64,000 bases of DNA from Gordionus sp. m RMFG-2023 (lineage: Eukaryota; Nematomorpha; Gordioida; Chordodea; Parachordodidae), in the NCBI RefSeq assembly GCF_954871325.1, contig NC_088776.1:29498508-29562507 (forward strand), in the 5' to 3' direction. The notes under the pieces are model-generated. The model made no database searches, was not told where the DNA came from, and worked only from the letters and a program-made list of their open reading frames with translations. Position numbers and translations under genes: made by a program. Positions 1 to 12,579 of this stretch are shown here, piece by piece. The first letter of the stretch is position 1. Every line of letters starts with the position of its first letter.

Positions 1-239
1 ATAGTTAATTTTATAAACATAGTAATTCAGCTAATAAGGCATCATAAATTACTTTAACATCTTCATGATAAAAATCTAACAAATATTTTTTTTTCTATTA
101 CCATCTGAAAAAGGTTTGTAAGGATTTTGTGGAAGTAATATCTGCAGATAAGTGCTTCACGATGAATTAAAACCATTCATTTATTTGGGTTATAAATGTA
201 TCTAAGATAGGAGACATTTGTTTTATAATATTCTTTTAC

Positions 240-690
240 TGATCCTATATTATTGTTTTAAAGATGAGCTTGCTTTGCTGCAAGTCTAAGGAGACAAATA
301 TTAAACACGTATAGCTCTGCTTTTGACTCAACAATAACTTATAAAATATGAAATTCTTCATCAACATTAGCCCTAATTTCCTTGAGTTCTAATAAATGCT
401 CTCCGCTATTCTCATCTTCTTAATCAAGTCAATATCATGTTTTTGAAAAGTATTACATATAGTTGTATAATTAAATAATACATTCTAATGAGAAAAACAA
501 TTTGGAATAAGCATTGAATCAAATAATATTCTTGCTTCTGAGGAAATATTTCTTTCAGGCCATTGTGATATTTCAGTAATAGCAAATAATCGGCTCTTCT
601 CCATAAAAATTGTTACAGCTTGATGGCGAAGACTCTATCTCGTTGGACAAGTTTGCAATTTCTTTCTCCATGTTGCTCAATGAGTTTCAG
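240..690 (-). pseudogene. hAT-type transposase relic (Tip100/Charlie-like)
   Basis: Read on the minus strand, this stretch gives broken transposase-like peptide pieces such as FMEKSRLFAITEISQW and ICNTFQKHDIDLI, then LELKEIRANVDEEF. Their order and spacing resemble the central region of hAT transposases of the kind often annotated as TTF-type zinc-finger or 52-kDa-repressor-like proteins. Frames shift and stops intervene, so it is not a gene now. No terminal inverted repeats or target duplications were found around it, and it may continue off the left edge of the window. The assignment is by remembered family resemblance only. Confidence 0.35.
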
Positions 691-960
691 AAATATTTAT
701 TATTTAACTAAAAATTTGAAAATGGTAGATAAATATTACGCCATTAAAAATTTGAAAAAAGTAAATATCAAGCCGGAAAACTTGAAATCGAAATTAAATA
801 AAATAACTTAGTAGATGAATGTGATAAATAAATGTAATTAAATATTTAATATGAGATAGGAATAAATATTAACAAATATAATTAATATAAACAATAATAT
901 TTTTGAAAAATATATCCGGCATTTGCATTTTTTGGCTTTATTGCCCCCCCCCCCCGCTGC

Positions 961-1064
961 GTACGCGTCTGATGTTAAGCATTATTCTACAAAATATTTT
1001 GAAATTATTATGATTTGATCGAATGCCGAGCTTAAAACCGACCACTTACTAAATAATCTTAATT
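961..1064 (-). repeat. Inverted copy of the 1333-2060 tandem repeat unit
   Basis: This block is the reverse complement of the conserved part of the repeat units downstream: it reads as the same motif with TTTAGTAAGTGGTCGGTTTT, the CGGCATTCG block and the AATGCTTAACA block in mirrored order. It lies about 270 bp before the first direct unit. Confidence 0.6.
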
Positions 1065-1324
1065 ATAATAAATTTTTAATGCTCCAAAAATTATAAATCA
1101 TATTTTTGTTTTAAAAATATCTGATTTCCTGCAATATTTAATTAGGTAATGAATATAATTAATATATATTAAAATTTTTTTATTTTAAATTAATGGAAAA
1201 GCCATCTCCTGAGATGGCTCTCGAAATTCTTAAAGAGATAAAAAGCTAAGATATTGTGCCTATGATATATCATTCCTCAAATGAATTAGTCGGACATGTT
1301 GATTATATAACTACGAATATATTA

Positions 1325-2060
1325 GATTACTAACAAATTTGGTCGATCGAATATTTAGTAAGTGGTTGGTTTTGAGTTCAACATTCGGTCAAATCATTAT
1401 ATTTTCAAAATATTTATTAGAATAATACTCAACATATAGATTTACACGTATAAATAAAAAATTTTCCATAGATAACGTCAGCAATGCAGTATTTCCGTTT
1501 CACACGTTAAAATATTTTTGTTTTACAAGTATTTATAGATATATAAAACAAAAATGAACATTTTTCAATTAATATTATTAACCAATTTTGTTGATCGAAT
1601 ATTTAGTAAGTGGTCGGTTTGAACTCGGCATTCAGTCAAATCATAATATTTTCAAAATATTTTTTAGAAGAATGCTTAACACATAGATGTACACGTATAA
1701 ACTAAAAATAAAAAATTTTTCTTGGATAACGCCGGTAATGCAGTATTTCGGTTTCACATCGGTTATCGATCAAATCACAATATTTTTAAAATATATTTTG
1801 GGATAATGTTTTACACGTACTTTTAGATAAATAAAACAAAAATGAACATTTTTCAATTAATATCACTAGCAAATTTAGTCAATCGAATATCAAATAAGTG
1901 ATCGCTTCTGAGCTAGGCATTCGGTCAAATCGTAATATTTTCAAAATATTTTTAGGATAATGCTTAGCACCTAAATATACATGTATAAACCTAAAATGAA
2001 AAGATTTTGTTCAATAACGCCAGCAATATGTGCCATACAAGTTATCTATTAACCTAGTCA
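1325..2060 (+). repeat. Tandem repeat, three units of about 250-290 bp
   Basis: Three direct units begin near 1333, 1580 and 1868. Each starts with a GTCGATCGAATATTTAGTAA-like block, followed by CATTCGGTCAAATC, TTTTCAAAATATTT, AATGCTTAACA and ACACGTATAAA, and by AAAAATGAACATTTTTCAATT before the next unit. Units differ at many positions, so the array is old. An inverted unit lies at 961-1064. No coding capacity is evident. Confidence 0.65.
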
Positions 2061-2076
2061 TTTTTAATAAATTTTA

Positions 2077-3317
2077 GGTTTTTCTAGTACTGTAAACATT
2101 TCAAAAAATCGAACGCGTTCGCGTTCAACGTGCATTGACAAAAATTGAACGCGTTCACGTTCAAGTTCACTTTCAAAAAACGCTCTCACGTTCATGAACC
2201 GTTCAAAATTTTATGATAAGATTTTTTAAAATTTAATTTAATATAAATAAATGTCTTATATTTATTAACACAATATTAGCAATGTAAAAAAATAATATAG
2301 TTTTATTTTGATTATTATAATTATAAATTCAATATAATATATAAAAAGATATTTTTATTTATAAAATTTTTTTCTTATAATTCTTAATAACAATATTTTT
2401 CAAATTTCATCTGATAGACTGGAACGCTTGGCATTTAATACGGCATTAGCTATACTAAAAACGCGTTCAAGGGTAGATGAGAATTGCGATATTATACTTA
2501 ATAAATAACTCTTTTAACGTGGAGAATTTATTAAAAACATTTATTGTTTTGTTATTTGCTTTAAAAATGATAAGTGATCCTCCTCCAATCCATTTTCTAC
2601 TTCCTCGACAAAAAAACGATATCTCGAAATTAACAGTTCTTGCATTATCATTTCTAGGGTCTTCAAATTTTTCAATAACGCTATAAGTTTATTCTTAATA
2701 GGCTCGTTCTGTGGAAGTTTTATCCATGGCCATTGAAGCTTGAATACTGGATGTAGTTATATTATATAAAATAAAATAATTAATATTACAATCAAGTGTC
2801 GTTTTAAATTGGAACCTGAAGATTTTGACAATATAATACTTTTTGACCACATTTTACACTTGGATAGCATTGAATTAGTTCCTTCAATATGGATGTTACT
2901 GTAAAACATTTATCATATTTGACCATGGTAATGATAATTCATCTGATTTTGGATTTTCAGAATCAGATTATGAGGATTAAATAATAATATCCATGCTTAT
3001 GCTAATCTATTAAATTAATATAAACAATAATATTCAAATAATAAACTATATGTTAAAAGAATTGAAATGTGAAAAGGAAATACACAGCCGATTAAGAAAT
3101 ATAAATAATACTTTTTTTAAAAAAATTCGGAAATATTAGATTTTTCACATAAATAAAAATAAAAAGTATTTTTAAAATTGAACGAACGTTAAATTCGAAC
3201 GAGTTCGTCATAAAAAAAGAACGTGTTCACGTTCAAAGTTCGTCAAAAATAAAAGGAACGCCGTTCATCTTTTTTTTCAAAAAAACGAACATCGTCGTTT
3301 ACAACACTAGGTTTTTC
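2077..3317 (-). mobile_element. hAT DNA transposon (family A), internally deleted, with 8-bp target duplications
   Basis: The element proper is 2085-3309. Its ends are imperfect inverted repeats, TAGTACTGTAAAC on the left and a right end reading TAGTGTTGTAAAC on the opposite strand. It is flanked by a perfect 8-bp direct repeat GGTTTTTC at 2077-2084 and 3310-3317, the target duplication expected for hAT. Just inside both ends are clustered copies of the palindrome-like motif GAACGCGTTC, which are probable transposase-binding sites. The inside holds only fragments of a transposase on the minus strand, so this copy is non-autonomous. Relics of the same family recur near 10.6, 19.9 and 38.9 kb. 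Confidence 0.85.
2404..2864 (-). pseudogene. hAT family A transposase fragments (BED finger and C-terminal dimerisation motif)
   Basis: On the minus strand near 2404-2492 the frame reads SSTLERVFSIANAVLNAKRS, the classic hAT C-terminal dimerisation segment (E-R-x-F-S-x-A followed by N-x-K-R-S-x-L). Near 2780-2864 the same strand gives a degenerate SGSNLKRHL-like string, typical of the end of a BED zinc finger. The catalytic middle is missing or unrecognisable. The pieces lie within the element bounded by the GGTTTTTC duplications, which supports the assignment. It is not functional. Confidence 0.7.
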
Positions 3318-3530
3318 ACATGTATTTACACCTAAATATAAAAAAGGGCTAACCAATTATCGTTCTGGTATCTTAAGATGATATATTCATATTAATGCAT
3401 TTAACACCCTCTTATGGATATATATTTGTTAAATTTTAAAATTGAAAAATAAAATTTGAGTTGTAATAAGCTATTCATGAACTATTACAGGAAATTTTTT
3501 TTTGAATCTTAATTAACCTTCAAATTTATT

Positions 3531-4745
3531 GGAATTAAAATCCTCAAATAACTACCCCAAGTAATTATTAAAATATCAACTAAAAAAATAAAGATATATT
3601 TTATTTAACCAATCAAAAAATAAATATATAAAAAAAACATATAATAGTGGAAAAATTTATGATTCCCATCAATCTTACCCTCTCAAGTATAAGATTTATC
3701 TTTAGAAATAAACTAAATTATTTTAATAATAATATTTCACACATTATTATTTAAAGTCAAATGGACTCTATATACCTATTTATTTTATGGAATTAAAATA
3801 CTCAAATACCTAAACTATGTAACTATGCCACAGTATGCCAATCAAATTAACTACTCCTTAGTACATATAACATTTTAAATTTAACAAATAAATTTAAATT
3901 ATATTTAGCCAATTGAACATTAAAAGTCATAACAAAACTTTTCTCTCACCATTAATATGTGATATCTGGAATACCAATTTAGCACCAAGTAAAATCCAAC
4001 CTTTTAAATTAAAACGTCGTCAATTTCCTATTCTCCCATCTTTTGTTATTACTATTAATAAAAGTCAGTTTCAAACCTTCGATCATGTAGACATCTCAAT
4101 TATTTAAAAAAATAATTATTCAACCCTCAAATTTATTGAAATTAAAATGCTCAAAAAACGAATCCAGGTAATTATTAAAATATCAACTTTAAAAATAAAG
4201 ATATATTTTATTTAACCATTCAAAAAATAAATATATAAAAAAAACATATAATAGTGGAAAAATTTATGATTCCCATCAATCTTACCCTATCAAATATAAG
4301 ATTTATCTTTAGAAATAAACTAAATCATTTTAATTATAATATTTCACACATTATTATTTAAAGTCAAATGGACTCTATATACCTATTTATTTCATGGAAT
4401 TAAAATACTCAAATACCTAAACTATGTAACTATGCCACAATATGCCAATCAAATTAACTACTCCTTAGTACATATAACATTTTAAATTTAACAAATAAAT
4501 TTAAATTATATTTAGCCAATTGAACATTAAAAGTCATAACAAAACTTTTCTCTCACCATTAATATGTGATATCTGGAATACCAATTTAGCACCAAGTAAA
4601 ATCCAACCTTTCTAATTAAAACGTCGTCAATTTCCTATTCTCCCATCTTTTGTTATTACTATTAATAAAAGTCAGTGTCAAGCCTTCGATCATGTAGATT
4701 CTCAATTATTTAAAAAAATAATTAATCAACCCTCAAATTTATTGA
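3531..4745. repeat. Tandem duplication, two near-identical units of about 606 bp
   Basis: The stretch from about 3531 to 4138 is repeated almost base for base from about 4138 to 4745. For example the AAGATATATTTTATTTAACC block recurs at a spacing of 606 bp. Differences are few, such as single substitutions and a short indel near the unit ends, so the duplication is young compared with its surroundings. The open frame at 3913-4107 is a chance frame and is destroyed in the second unit. Confidence 0.8.
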
Positions 4746-4959
4746 AATTATCGTCAGGGAAAAAAAAATAAATATCAAATTTTTAAAAATGACAAATTAG
4801 TTTTTAAAAAAAGTTTAATATTTACCCCGTTCATATAAAAATATGGACATGAGATATTGTGAGAAGAACATAAATAAATATAAATTATGTTTAATGTTAA
4901 AGAAATAATTTTATCTTCTTAAAAATTTTAAAATGGTTAATTAATATTTTAATAAATAC

Positions 4960-5215
4960 TTACGTTAATTATTTGAGCATATTTTGTAGGTACAATCATA
5001 ACTTTAGTATTTTTTGAGAGGTACATTTGCTTAACCCGACATTAAGTTTTCCATGGTATAAAACAGGTAATATAAACCTACATGATCGAGGGGTTGACAC
5101 TGAATTAGAAAACAGGTAATATAAACTTACATGATCGAAGGGTTGACATTGATTTAGGAAATTGACGACGTTTTAATATAAAAGTTAGTTGGATTTCACT
5201 TGTTGCTAAAAATTT
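4960..5215 (-). repeat. Inverted, rearranged partial copy of the 606-bp unit
   Basis: The reverse complement of this region contains the AAAACGTCGTCAATTTCCTA and CTTCGATCATGTA blocks of the upstream unit in the same order, with the second block present twice. This makes an inverted arrangement of the same repeat, so the 606-bp unit is probably part of a mobile or foldback sequence. Confidence 0.5.
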
Positions 5216-5497
5216 GAACAATTTGTTGGTTTGTATAAATGTTTATATTTTCCATGATAATATATATATATATAATATTATATAAGAAATAATTTTATCT
5301 TCTTAAAAATAAAAAAGGTTGTGATCTTCTTAAAAATCCATAATTAAAAAAGATCGTTAATTAAAAATGGTTGATTATTAATTAATAAAACAAAGAAAAT
5401 AAATTTAAACCAATAAAATAGAAGAAAATAATTAGGGCTTAGGGGGGAGGGGGTGAGGAAGGTACCACCTAGTTAGTTTCTAAAAATACATTATTTT

Positions 5498-5562
5498 TGC
5501 TGGGGTTCGAACCCAGAACTACCGGATTAAGACTCAGCTGACTAGGCCACAGATACTCTTCG
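5498..5562 (-). repeat. tRNA-derived SINE head (pol III promoter boxes A and B)
   Basis: On the minus strand there is a box A match TGGCCTAGTCAG (5538-5549) and a perfect box B GGTTCGAACCC (5504-5514) at tRNA-like spacing. A full cloverleaf was not convincing, and a related diverged copy lies at 39160-39220, so a SINE or tRNA pseudogene fits better than a working tRNA gene. Boundaries of the SINE body were not resolved. Confidence 0.55.
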
Positions 5563-5601
5563 AATATGACTATTTTTAAATATATTATAAAAAAAAATGG
5601 T

Positions 5602-5872
5602 ATCTAGATTAGAGATCTGCAAAAGTAGGAATATTTAAAAAAAAATTCATGCCGGGTCGGGTATTGGAAATTTTTTAAAATTAGATTTATCATATTTATA
5701 TTGAATTTTTTATGTAAAATAAAAATATTTGATTTTATTAATTATGTCTTATATTTTGAGTAAATAAAAATTAATTTCTATATTTAAATAAAATTGGCAA
5801 AACTTTTTAAAAAAAATTTCGGGCCGGACCGGGTTTGAAAAATTATGCACGATCCAGATCACTAATCTCGAT
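5602..5872. mobile_element. Short hAT-type MITE, 255 bp, with 8-bp target duplications
   Basis: The element is 5610-5864. The left end reads TAGAGATCTGCA and the right end, read inward, TAGTGATCTGGA. Flanks are ATCTAGAT (5602-5609) and ATCTCGAT (5865-5872), a 7-of-8 match. Inside are GGGTCGGG and GGGCCGGACCGGG motifs that resemble the subterminal repeats of the large hAT at 32712-36379, so it is probably a non-autonomous relative of that family. Confidence 0.65.
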
Positions 5873-6098
5873 CGTATCACATTTTTCTTTAACCTAAATA
5901 GCCTGAAAATTAAATAAATATTTATAACAAATTTTATCACTTCTATGTTTTGATTTTCCCGTATTGTTTCATAATTATTCTTTAACTTTCAATGATAGCC
6001 TTCTTATGGTTGTTTACTGTATTTTCATATTAACAATTATTGATTTTCAAGTATAACGTTGTTGTCTTCTTTTTGATCGTTCATCCTTCACGTTAGCG

Positions 6099-8188
6099 GT
6101 CATACGCAGGGGCGAACTGGCCATAAGACCCTGTGGGAATTTTGCCCACGAGGCCGCGAGAAAATGTCGATTTTTGAGGCCGATCAGAGGAAAAATATCA
6201 AAATAGAGGCCGATTAGAAATTTTTTTTTATTATGTTCACATTATTTTCTCTTATCATTTATTTATTTTTATTGATATCTCTATTATTTGAATATCACAT
6301 TCCTTTAAAATTGTCATGTCGTTTATAATATTTTAATGCATAATATATTGATAACGTCGCTTGATGCTACACATCATTACCACGTTCTTTTCTATGTTTT
6401 TTTTTCAAATGAAGTGAAAACGCTTCCGTTTGAGTAGAGTGAAAGCTAAGTTTTTATTAATTTATTAAATTATATTTTTATACATTTATCTATTGTAGAA
6501 ATAATATAGCCAACATTTCTTGTTCTTAATTCATTGAAATCAAATAAAATCCAGGTAAGTGAATCAGATAAAAGGAAGGATGCTTGGGTGAAACAGAATA
6601 ATTCATCTGGCCTAAGTTGAGAAGGCTGCAAAAAATAGGTGAGATAAGGTGATGGGCACATGAAAAAGCCCTTAGATGTATATATGGTAAAGAGAGCTTG
6701 CTCCCAATAACGAAAAAGGCACTTCAATTTACAATAATAAATAATTTGAGACAAAAGCTTGATAATTTATGTAAATTTAAGACTATAAATACAGCTATAA
6801 TATTTGGAAATTTTTAAAATAATGGGGCCACTGTCATATCTTCAAACTAAAAAATTAGGCACTTTGTCAGCATGGAAAATGAAAGTCTATATCATCGATT
6901 ATTACATCGATTCAAAATAAAGCAATAAAATGGCTTCTATTTAAATGAAATATTTTCATATTTATAGCTCCCGGAGAGTATCTGAGTAAAAATGCTCTGT
7001 AAAAAGATCGAATAGGACGAGCGAAGTGAATATATAGTGACAAATGCCAAGATGAACGTCCTCAAGAATCGATTGACCTTTATAGGTTCGAACTATTTCG
7101 TCCTATAATTGATCAAATTATAAACAGCTTGTCGGAACTACTTTCTGCGAATTGAGAGTTTATCTTGAATGTGCTATATTTGCATCCAAGACATTTTGAT
7201 GAAATAAATAATAAAGGTATTTCTGAAAAGGCCTTGGAAAAACTGGCACAATTGGCATATAATATATTGAGTGTTAAATTCGGACGATGATATCGCATGT
7301 ACAAGTGAGTCAAATGAAGAAGATGGAATATTACAATATGATAATAAATCAGAGTGTGATAATAAATGTATGAAATTCTTAAAAGATACAATATGTATAC
7401 AAGTGACGCTAATTTATTTTTGGCATATGAATACATTTTAACTTTATCATTTACGTAGGTTAATTGCGAGAAAGCATTTAGTAAATTAAAAATTATAAAA
7501 ATAAGCTGAGAGCTAATATGGACCAAGAAAAATTAGGGTGTTTTTAATGATGTCAGTTGAACGAGAACTTTTAGCGTAGATTGAACTAGAAGATATTCCT
7601 GTATATTTGCGCAAAGGTTCAAAGTTAATGAGAGATTTATAACTTAAAAATTATATATTTCCTTAATTTTTTTATTAGAATCTTATTAATATTATTTACA
7701 ATATGATCGGTGCCTGATTTTATAAAAGTGCAGCAATTTTATTCTCTGTAATGTTGTATAACTGCAATAATTTTATATTTATAATTAATTGATTTAATAT
7801 ATTGAGTATGCATTTTTTTTTATATTTAACAAGTGATGTATGATTTGATTTTATAGTGCTATATCGTTGTAAATCTAATATAAAATATATATTTTCAATG
7901 AATATTAATTTTTATAGGTAATGAATATGATTTTAGATGTGCATTTTTTAAAAATAAAATATATATCGTATAATCTATTCTTTTTTTTTTACTAAAAATG
8001 TAAAACGTTTGAACTTATTTTCAAAAAATAAGAAGTAATAAAAATCATGTAAATCAAAGAAGCCATTTAAGGGAACCCAGTCGAAGACCGACCAAAAGCA
8101 AAATTGGGGTATGGGGGCAAAAACCCCCTATAAATGAGGCCGCTATAAAATGAGGCCGTAGCCTTTCCAGTCCGCCCCTGGTTATACG
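6099..8188 (+). mobile_element. hAT DNA transposon (family B, Tip100-like), decayed
   Basis: The element is 6107-8180. The ends are CAGGGGCGAACTGG on the left and, read inward from the right, CAGGGGCGGACTGG. They are flanked by GTCATACG (6099-6106) and GTTATACG (8181-8188), a 7-of-8 target duplication. GAGGCCG motifs repeat just inside both ends. CAGGGGCGG-type termini are well known in Tip100/Zaphod-like hAT elements. Coding remains are on the + strand. A second, more broken copy appears to occupy much of 41.8-45.2 kb in the other orientation. Confidence 0.85.
7027..7610 (+). pseudogene. hAT family B transposase fragments
   Basis: Near 7027-7250 the + strand gives pieces such as IDLYRFELFRPIIDQIINSL and LYLHPRHFDEIN, matching the part of Tip100-type transposases that precedes the C-terminal domain. 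Near 7455-7600 it reads CEKAFSKLKIIK followed by LRANMDQEKLG and MSVEREL, the usual C-terminal dimerisation region (C-E-R/K-x-F-S-K-L-K). The reading frame is lost repeatedly, including an in-frame stop after LLSAN. Nothing suggests present activity. The minus-strand open frame at 7113-7526 is a shadow. Confidence 0.65.
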
Positions 8189-8654
8189 AGGCATCCATTG
8201 CTGGTTATCAGACATATAAGTTTGGGATTTTGTTAGAGTGGCATAGATATGAATTTTGTTGGATAGAGTTCATATTGTTTTTGTTCATACTATTTATCTT
8301 ATTGATTACCATTTTAATATTTTTCTCAAATAAAGGTTACCCCTTTAACATATACATTTTTACAATTTTTTATAATCCTTACCTTTTTCTTAGATTAACA
8401 GATCTTTATTCAATTATTAATAAAATAAATTACTTTCTTTCTTTTCGACATAATTAAATCCCTTTCGATTAAAAGACGTTCTCCCTTCTTTTTTTTATTT
8501 ACAACCCTTATATCTATTTTTACTTCTGTTAAATTTTATACCTTTCCCACCATACTTTACTTTTTTTAACATAAATTTTTTAATATGAATATCCACTCTT
8601 TATCATTAATTAATAGTTATTATTTACATTTCTCTTCAACTATCTATATGCAAG

Positions 8655-9445
8655 GATTGTTTAAAAATTCTTTTAAATGGACCTAGATATAGATATATTG
8701 TCTAAAATAGATCTAGATACAGATCTCTAAAAACGTATAGAGATACTATTTTTATTATACTTATGGAAGATGTGCATAATGCTTAATTTAGGATTTTATT
8801 GTTAAAATTTCGAAGTTAGCTAAAAATAATTAATGAGCAGATATCACATCTATATATATATAAAATAAAATATGATTGTTATTAATTACATATGTACAAA
8901 ATATATAATATTATTAATTGCTATATATAAATAATAAAACATTCTCAAATTTTTATCATTTAAGGCACCACCGATTTATCCCACACTAAACTCTTTCTAC
9001 TATGGCTCTGATGTCAGAAGGGTTGATGTATTTAATGAATAGCAACTTTATATTGGAATAATAATTAAATATATTTCGACACTCATTTTTAAAAAAATCA
9101 ATCAAACTTTGATGAGTGTCAAAACTTATATCAATATTTTTATCATCTAGGTGGTGCCTAAAAAAACTAATATTGAATTATTTGATTTTTTATCGGAGAG
9201 TGAGAAATATTAATCTAAAAATTATGATATGTATTTTTTAAATTAATATAAAAAAAATAATTTTTAATAAAAAATTTACCATGTTATCGTCATCCATTGC
9301 TTAAAATGAAATTTGCCTGGTTTGTAATGAAAAATTTAATATTACTATTTATAAAATAAATAACGTAAAATAAAAGTATATCAAAAAATATCTAAAAAAT
9401 ATCTTAAAATATATGTAGATATCTCTATACAAACGCATTTCTTAA
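8655..9445. repeat. Dispersed repeat shared with 40440-41040
   Basis: This AT-rich block shares several ordered segments with 40440-41040: a GATGAGTGT segment after an A/T run, then a stretch around CATTGCTTAAAATGAAATTT that corresponds to the CATCGCTTAATATAAAATTT segment of the other copy. The minus strand of both copies starts a short acidic peptide (MED/MDDD...MVN). An unclassified DNA transposon is likely; clean termini were not found. No gene is supported here. Confidence 0.35.
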
Positions 9446-10061
9446 AATTGTATCAATAATTGGTCAATTTAACCCCAATTTGATGTTCTTTTATTTGTGA
9501 AAATTTTTACAAACCATAGAAAACTAATTAATTATATACAGTCTATTTTTTAACTCTTTAATCATTTCTTCAATCTTTGTTAAATATTCTTCCACCCCAT
9601 ATATATTTTTTTCTTTTTATTATTTAAAACTGTTTATGATTTTAATCTTTTGTCATTACAAGTATTCATCGTGTATCATTAACTATTCAATTTTCTTTAA
9701 AAAAAATTTCACTATCTTTATCTTCAATTTTTTACTTTCTAAATATTTTTTTAAAAGGATATCTTAATCATTTTAAATATTTGTCCCGTTTTCTCGAATA
9801 CGTTATTTTACCTTATCAATTTTTCATATCTTCATTTATATATTCATTTACATTTTTTTTCTCATAAGCCCCGGTATATTTAGTGATATAGGCAATTTTT
9901 TTCTCTCACAATTCAATTTTTTTTATTAAATTCTATCATATTATTAATTTATAACTTAAAACTTTTTTTTATCATCACTATTAGTTTCACAAGTTATATT
10001 GCTTTTACCTCAAATACTTCGTCTATATCTTTAATTTCAACCTTCATAATTTTTCATATCA

Positions 10062-10500
10062 GGTCAACAGCGAAACTTTTATAGTGAAATACTTTTTCGC
10101 GAAACATTTATCGCAAATATCGCTTATTGCAAGGAATTTTGTAGCGAAAGTAATAACGCAAAATCTTCCGCAATATTTTTTCCGCTAAACATTTGCAAAG
10201 ACAATATCCTGAACCCATTATCGCGAAATTATTTCCGCGAAACCTTAACCGCGTATATTTATGAGTGATTTCTAAACGAATATATCTGCGCAGTCATTAG
10301 AGCTAGCATTACTGCGAAACAATAAATGTATTGCGAGTGAATTTATAAGAAAAACAAAATGTTTAATATTAATCTGCCCATCGAAGTTCCTTAAATCATA
10401 AACCTGAAATGTTTTAATTTACTGATCTTTTGTTAGTCGTAAGCATTTAACCTTTATCTGATATAATATAAAAATAAATTTGATAATTTCTTTCTGGTCC
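10062..10500. repeat. GCGAAA-rich dispersed repeat, copy 1
   Basis: The block is dense in GCGAAA and TTTCGC motifs, standing out from the AT-rich background, and shares an ordered series of segments with 29476-29900: TCAGGTCAA at the start, TTTTTTCCGC, AAACATTTG, AAGACAATATC, GAACCCATTA, then CTTAAATCATAA and AATTTCTTTCTG. It looks like a non-autonomous element whose short motif is arrayed inside the end. No coding sequence is apparent. Confidence 0.5.
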
Positions 10501-10519
10501 CTTCTCTCATGGTTGTAAA

Positions 10520-11135
10520 TACGTAGGGGGCTTTTTGGTTTAGATTTTTACCACAATATTACCCTCCACCCACCTTAAATCTTTGCTTTATATATCTATT
10601 ATAATAATCATAATAATTTAATAAACATATGAAATACAACAATCTTAAATAAAATATTAACAGGTTACTTAAAATAATAAATATTAAAATCAAGTTTCTC
10701 TTTAAATTAGAACTTGATGATTTTGAAACAGATATAAGACTTTTTGGACACATACATTTGGTAAGGAAATAATTAGGTTATTGAATAAATTAGGTTATTT
10801 TTAAGCATTATGATGAAATAACAACATCCATGCTTACTCGAATCTATAAATAATTATATTAAATTTAATAAATTATTTGGTATAGAAATAGTGCCTGGTT
10901 AAAATATTTAAATGTGAGAAAGGACACAACTGATCAAAAAAATAACCATTTTTTTCTTAAAAAATTTGAATTAATATTTTTTTATTTTTAAATTGATTTT
11001 CTAACATTGAACGAACGTAAATAAAGAACGCGTTCGTGAAGAAAAAGGAATACGTTCACGTTCAAAGTTCGTCAAAAAGATTTTTTACAAAAACAAACTT
11101 TTTTAACGCGTTTATTTACAACATTACTGAAAACA
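10520..11135 (-). mobile_element. Relic of hAT family A
   Basis: This region parallels 2740-3309: a BED-finger-like piece on the minus strand (SSSNLKRN around 10690), the TCCATGCTTA block, then AACGCGTTC and GTTCACGTTCAAAGTTCGTC motifs and an end similar to TTTACAACA at about 11110-11125. The left end was not located. It is a decayed copy of the element at 2085-3309. Confidence 0.55.
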
Positions 11136-12575
11136 ATAAGTATAAAATTAAGTCGATTTAGGACACGGCCTAAAAGCTAAGAATTTCTGATTTTCACAGA
11201 TTAATTTTAAAATTCATAGACAATTTTATTATGTAATTTATTTTAATTTTCTCAGTTTTTATTAAAGTTTCGGAGTTCATTATTTTAAAGGATTTTCTAA
11301 ATTATTCTTTAAATAATAAAAGAGAATCTCATTTAAAAAAAATATTTCCATAGAAATTGTTTTTAATCGGTAAAAAATGTTTCGAGGAAATCATACCATA
11401 TTTTCTATATTCCTCCCAAATATTTTTTGATTTATATAATGCACTTCGTTATAGTCTTCTGCTATAATAATAACTAATTCATTTGAAGATTTTAGAATCC
11501 CCACTGTCTTCTTACCTTATTTTAATAAATAAAAACTGCAAAGTCATATGTAATCAAAAAAATTTCAAAATACTATTGAATTAGATAAATTTGTAATTGC
11601 TTATGATGAAAGAGAGAATTAAGAAAATTAGGGAAATAAATTATTTGATCTCCAGTTTATAATTGTTTTTGTTTTTTGTTTTTGATCATTTCACATATTT
11701 CATTAATATAAACTCTTTCACTATGTGATTCAAACTCTGTGGTTGTCTGAGATTATAATTTCCTACTACTAAGATTATTTATTATACAATCTTCATATCT
11801 ACAATCCTAATTACTTCGATTCTCATCGTTAGATGAATCAAAGTAAATTAATGCTGTTCGTTAATCTAATTCTCAAATAGTAGCTATATAAATGTTATAT
11901 AAATTATAAGATTTATATTTTATAAATAATTAATAATATTGTAAAAAATTATTTTAATATATAATTGATTTTATACGAGTTTCCGATGATCCAGTGTATG
12001 ACCAAAAAATTAAATTTTAGCACAAATGAATATGAAAACAAATATTTTATAGAATAGTTTAATATCTCTTCTCTCTAAGAAAGAAATAAAGAAGTCTTTT
12101 GTTTTTCATCATTTTTAAGAAATAAATATCAGTCCGCATACGGTGAATTAAACTCTTCGTGAAATTAGGTGAAGGTAGTGCCATTGAAATAAAATACTCA
12201 ATTGGGGGGTTTCTCCATAATATAGTTTGAATATATAGTATTATTCAGAACTTCATTCATAATTGAATTAATTATTTTTTTGGTCACCATTTTGATTGGA
12301 TTTTCCGAATGCTTGTGTAATTCTAAATTATCTTTAATCTTATCATTATTTTTGTCATGGGCAAAAATATATCTTGGTCATGGAATCTGTAATAGTTTGT
12401 CATGATGCATTTATTTAGGCGGAATAAATAATTTTTAAAAGTTAAGATCTTTAAAATTTTGTTTTATTTCATAATTTATAAAACTCAGTAATAAAGGGGA
12501 AATGGAAAAACTATTTATTATTTATGACTATGACATAGAAAATGGCGCACTTGGAAAAAGCTTATCGTGTTAAGA
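11136..12575. other. Stretch without recognisable features
   Basis: AT-rich sequence with no convincing open frame, splice-bounded coding segment, RNA gene or clean repeat. Decayed transposon debris is likely but could not be shown. Confidence 0.4.
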
Positions 12576-12579
12576 AATA

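Noticed and set aside
3913-4107. 64-residue open frame
   Set aside because: Part of the 606-bp repeat; the frame is not kept in the second unit.
5498-5562. Functional tRNA gene
   Set aside because: Box A and B are good, but the stems do not pair well and a diverged dispersed copy exists, so a SINE is more likely.
6470-6754. 94-residue minus-strand frame
   Set aside because: It lies antisense within the hAT family B element and has no recognisable motif.
8230-8457. 75-residue frame rich in hydrophobic residues
   Set aside because: Looks like a membrane protein only because AT-rich codons give Phe, Ile and Leu; no homology.
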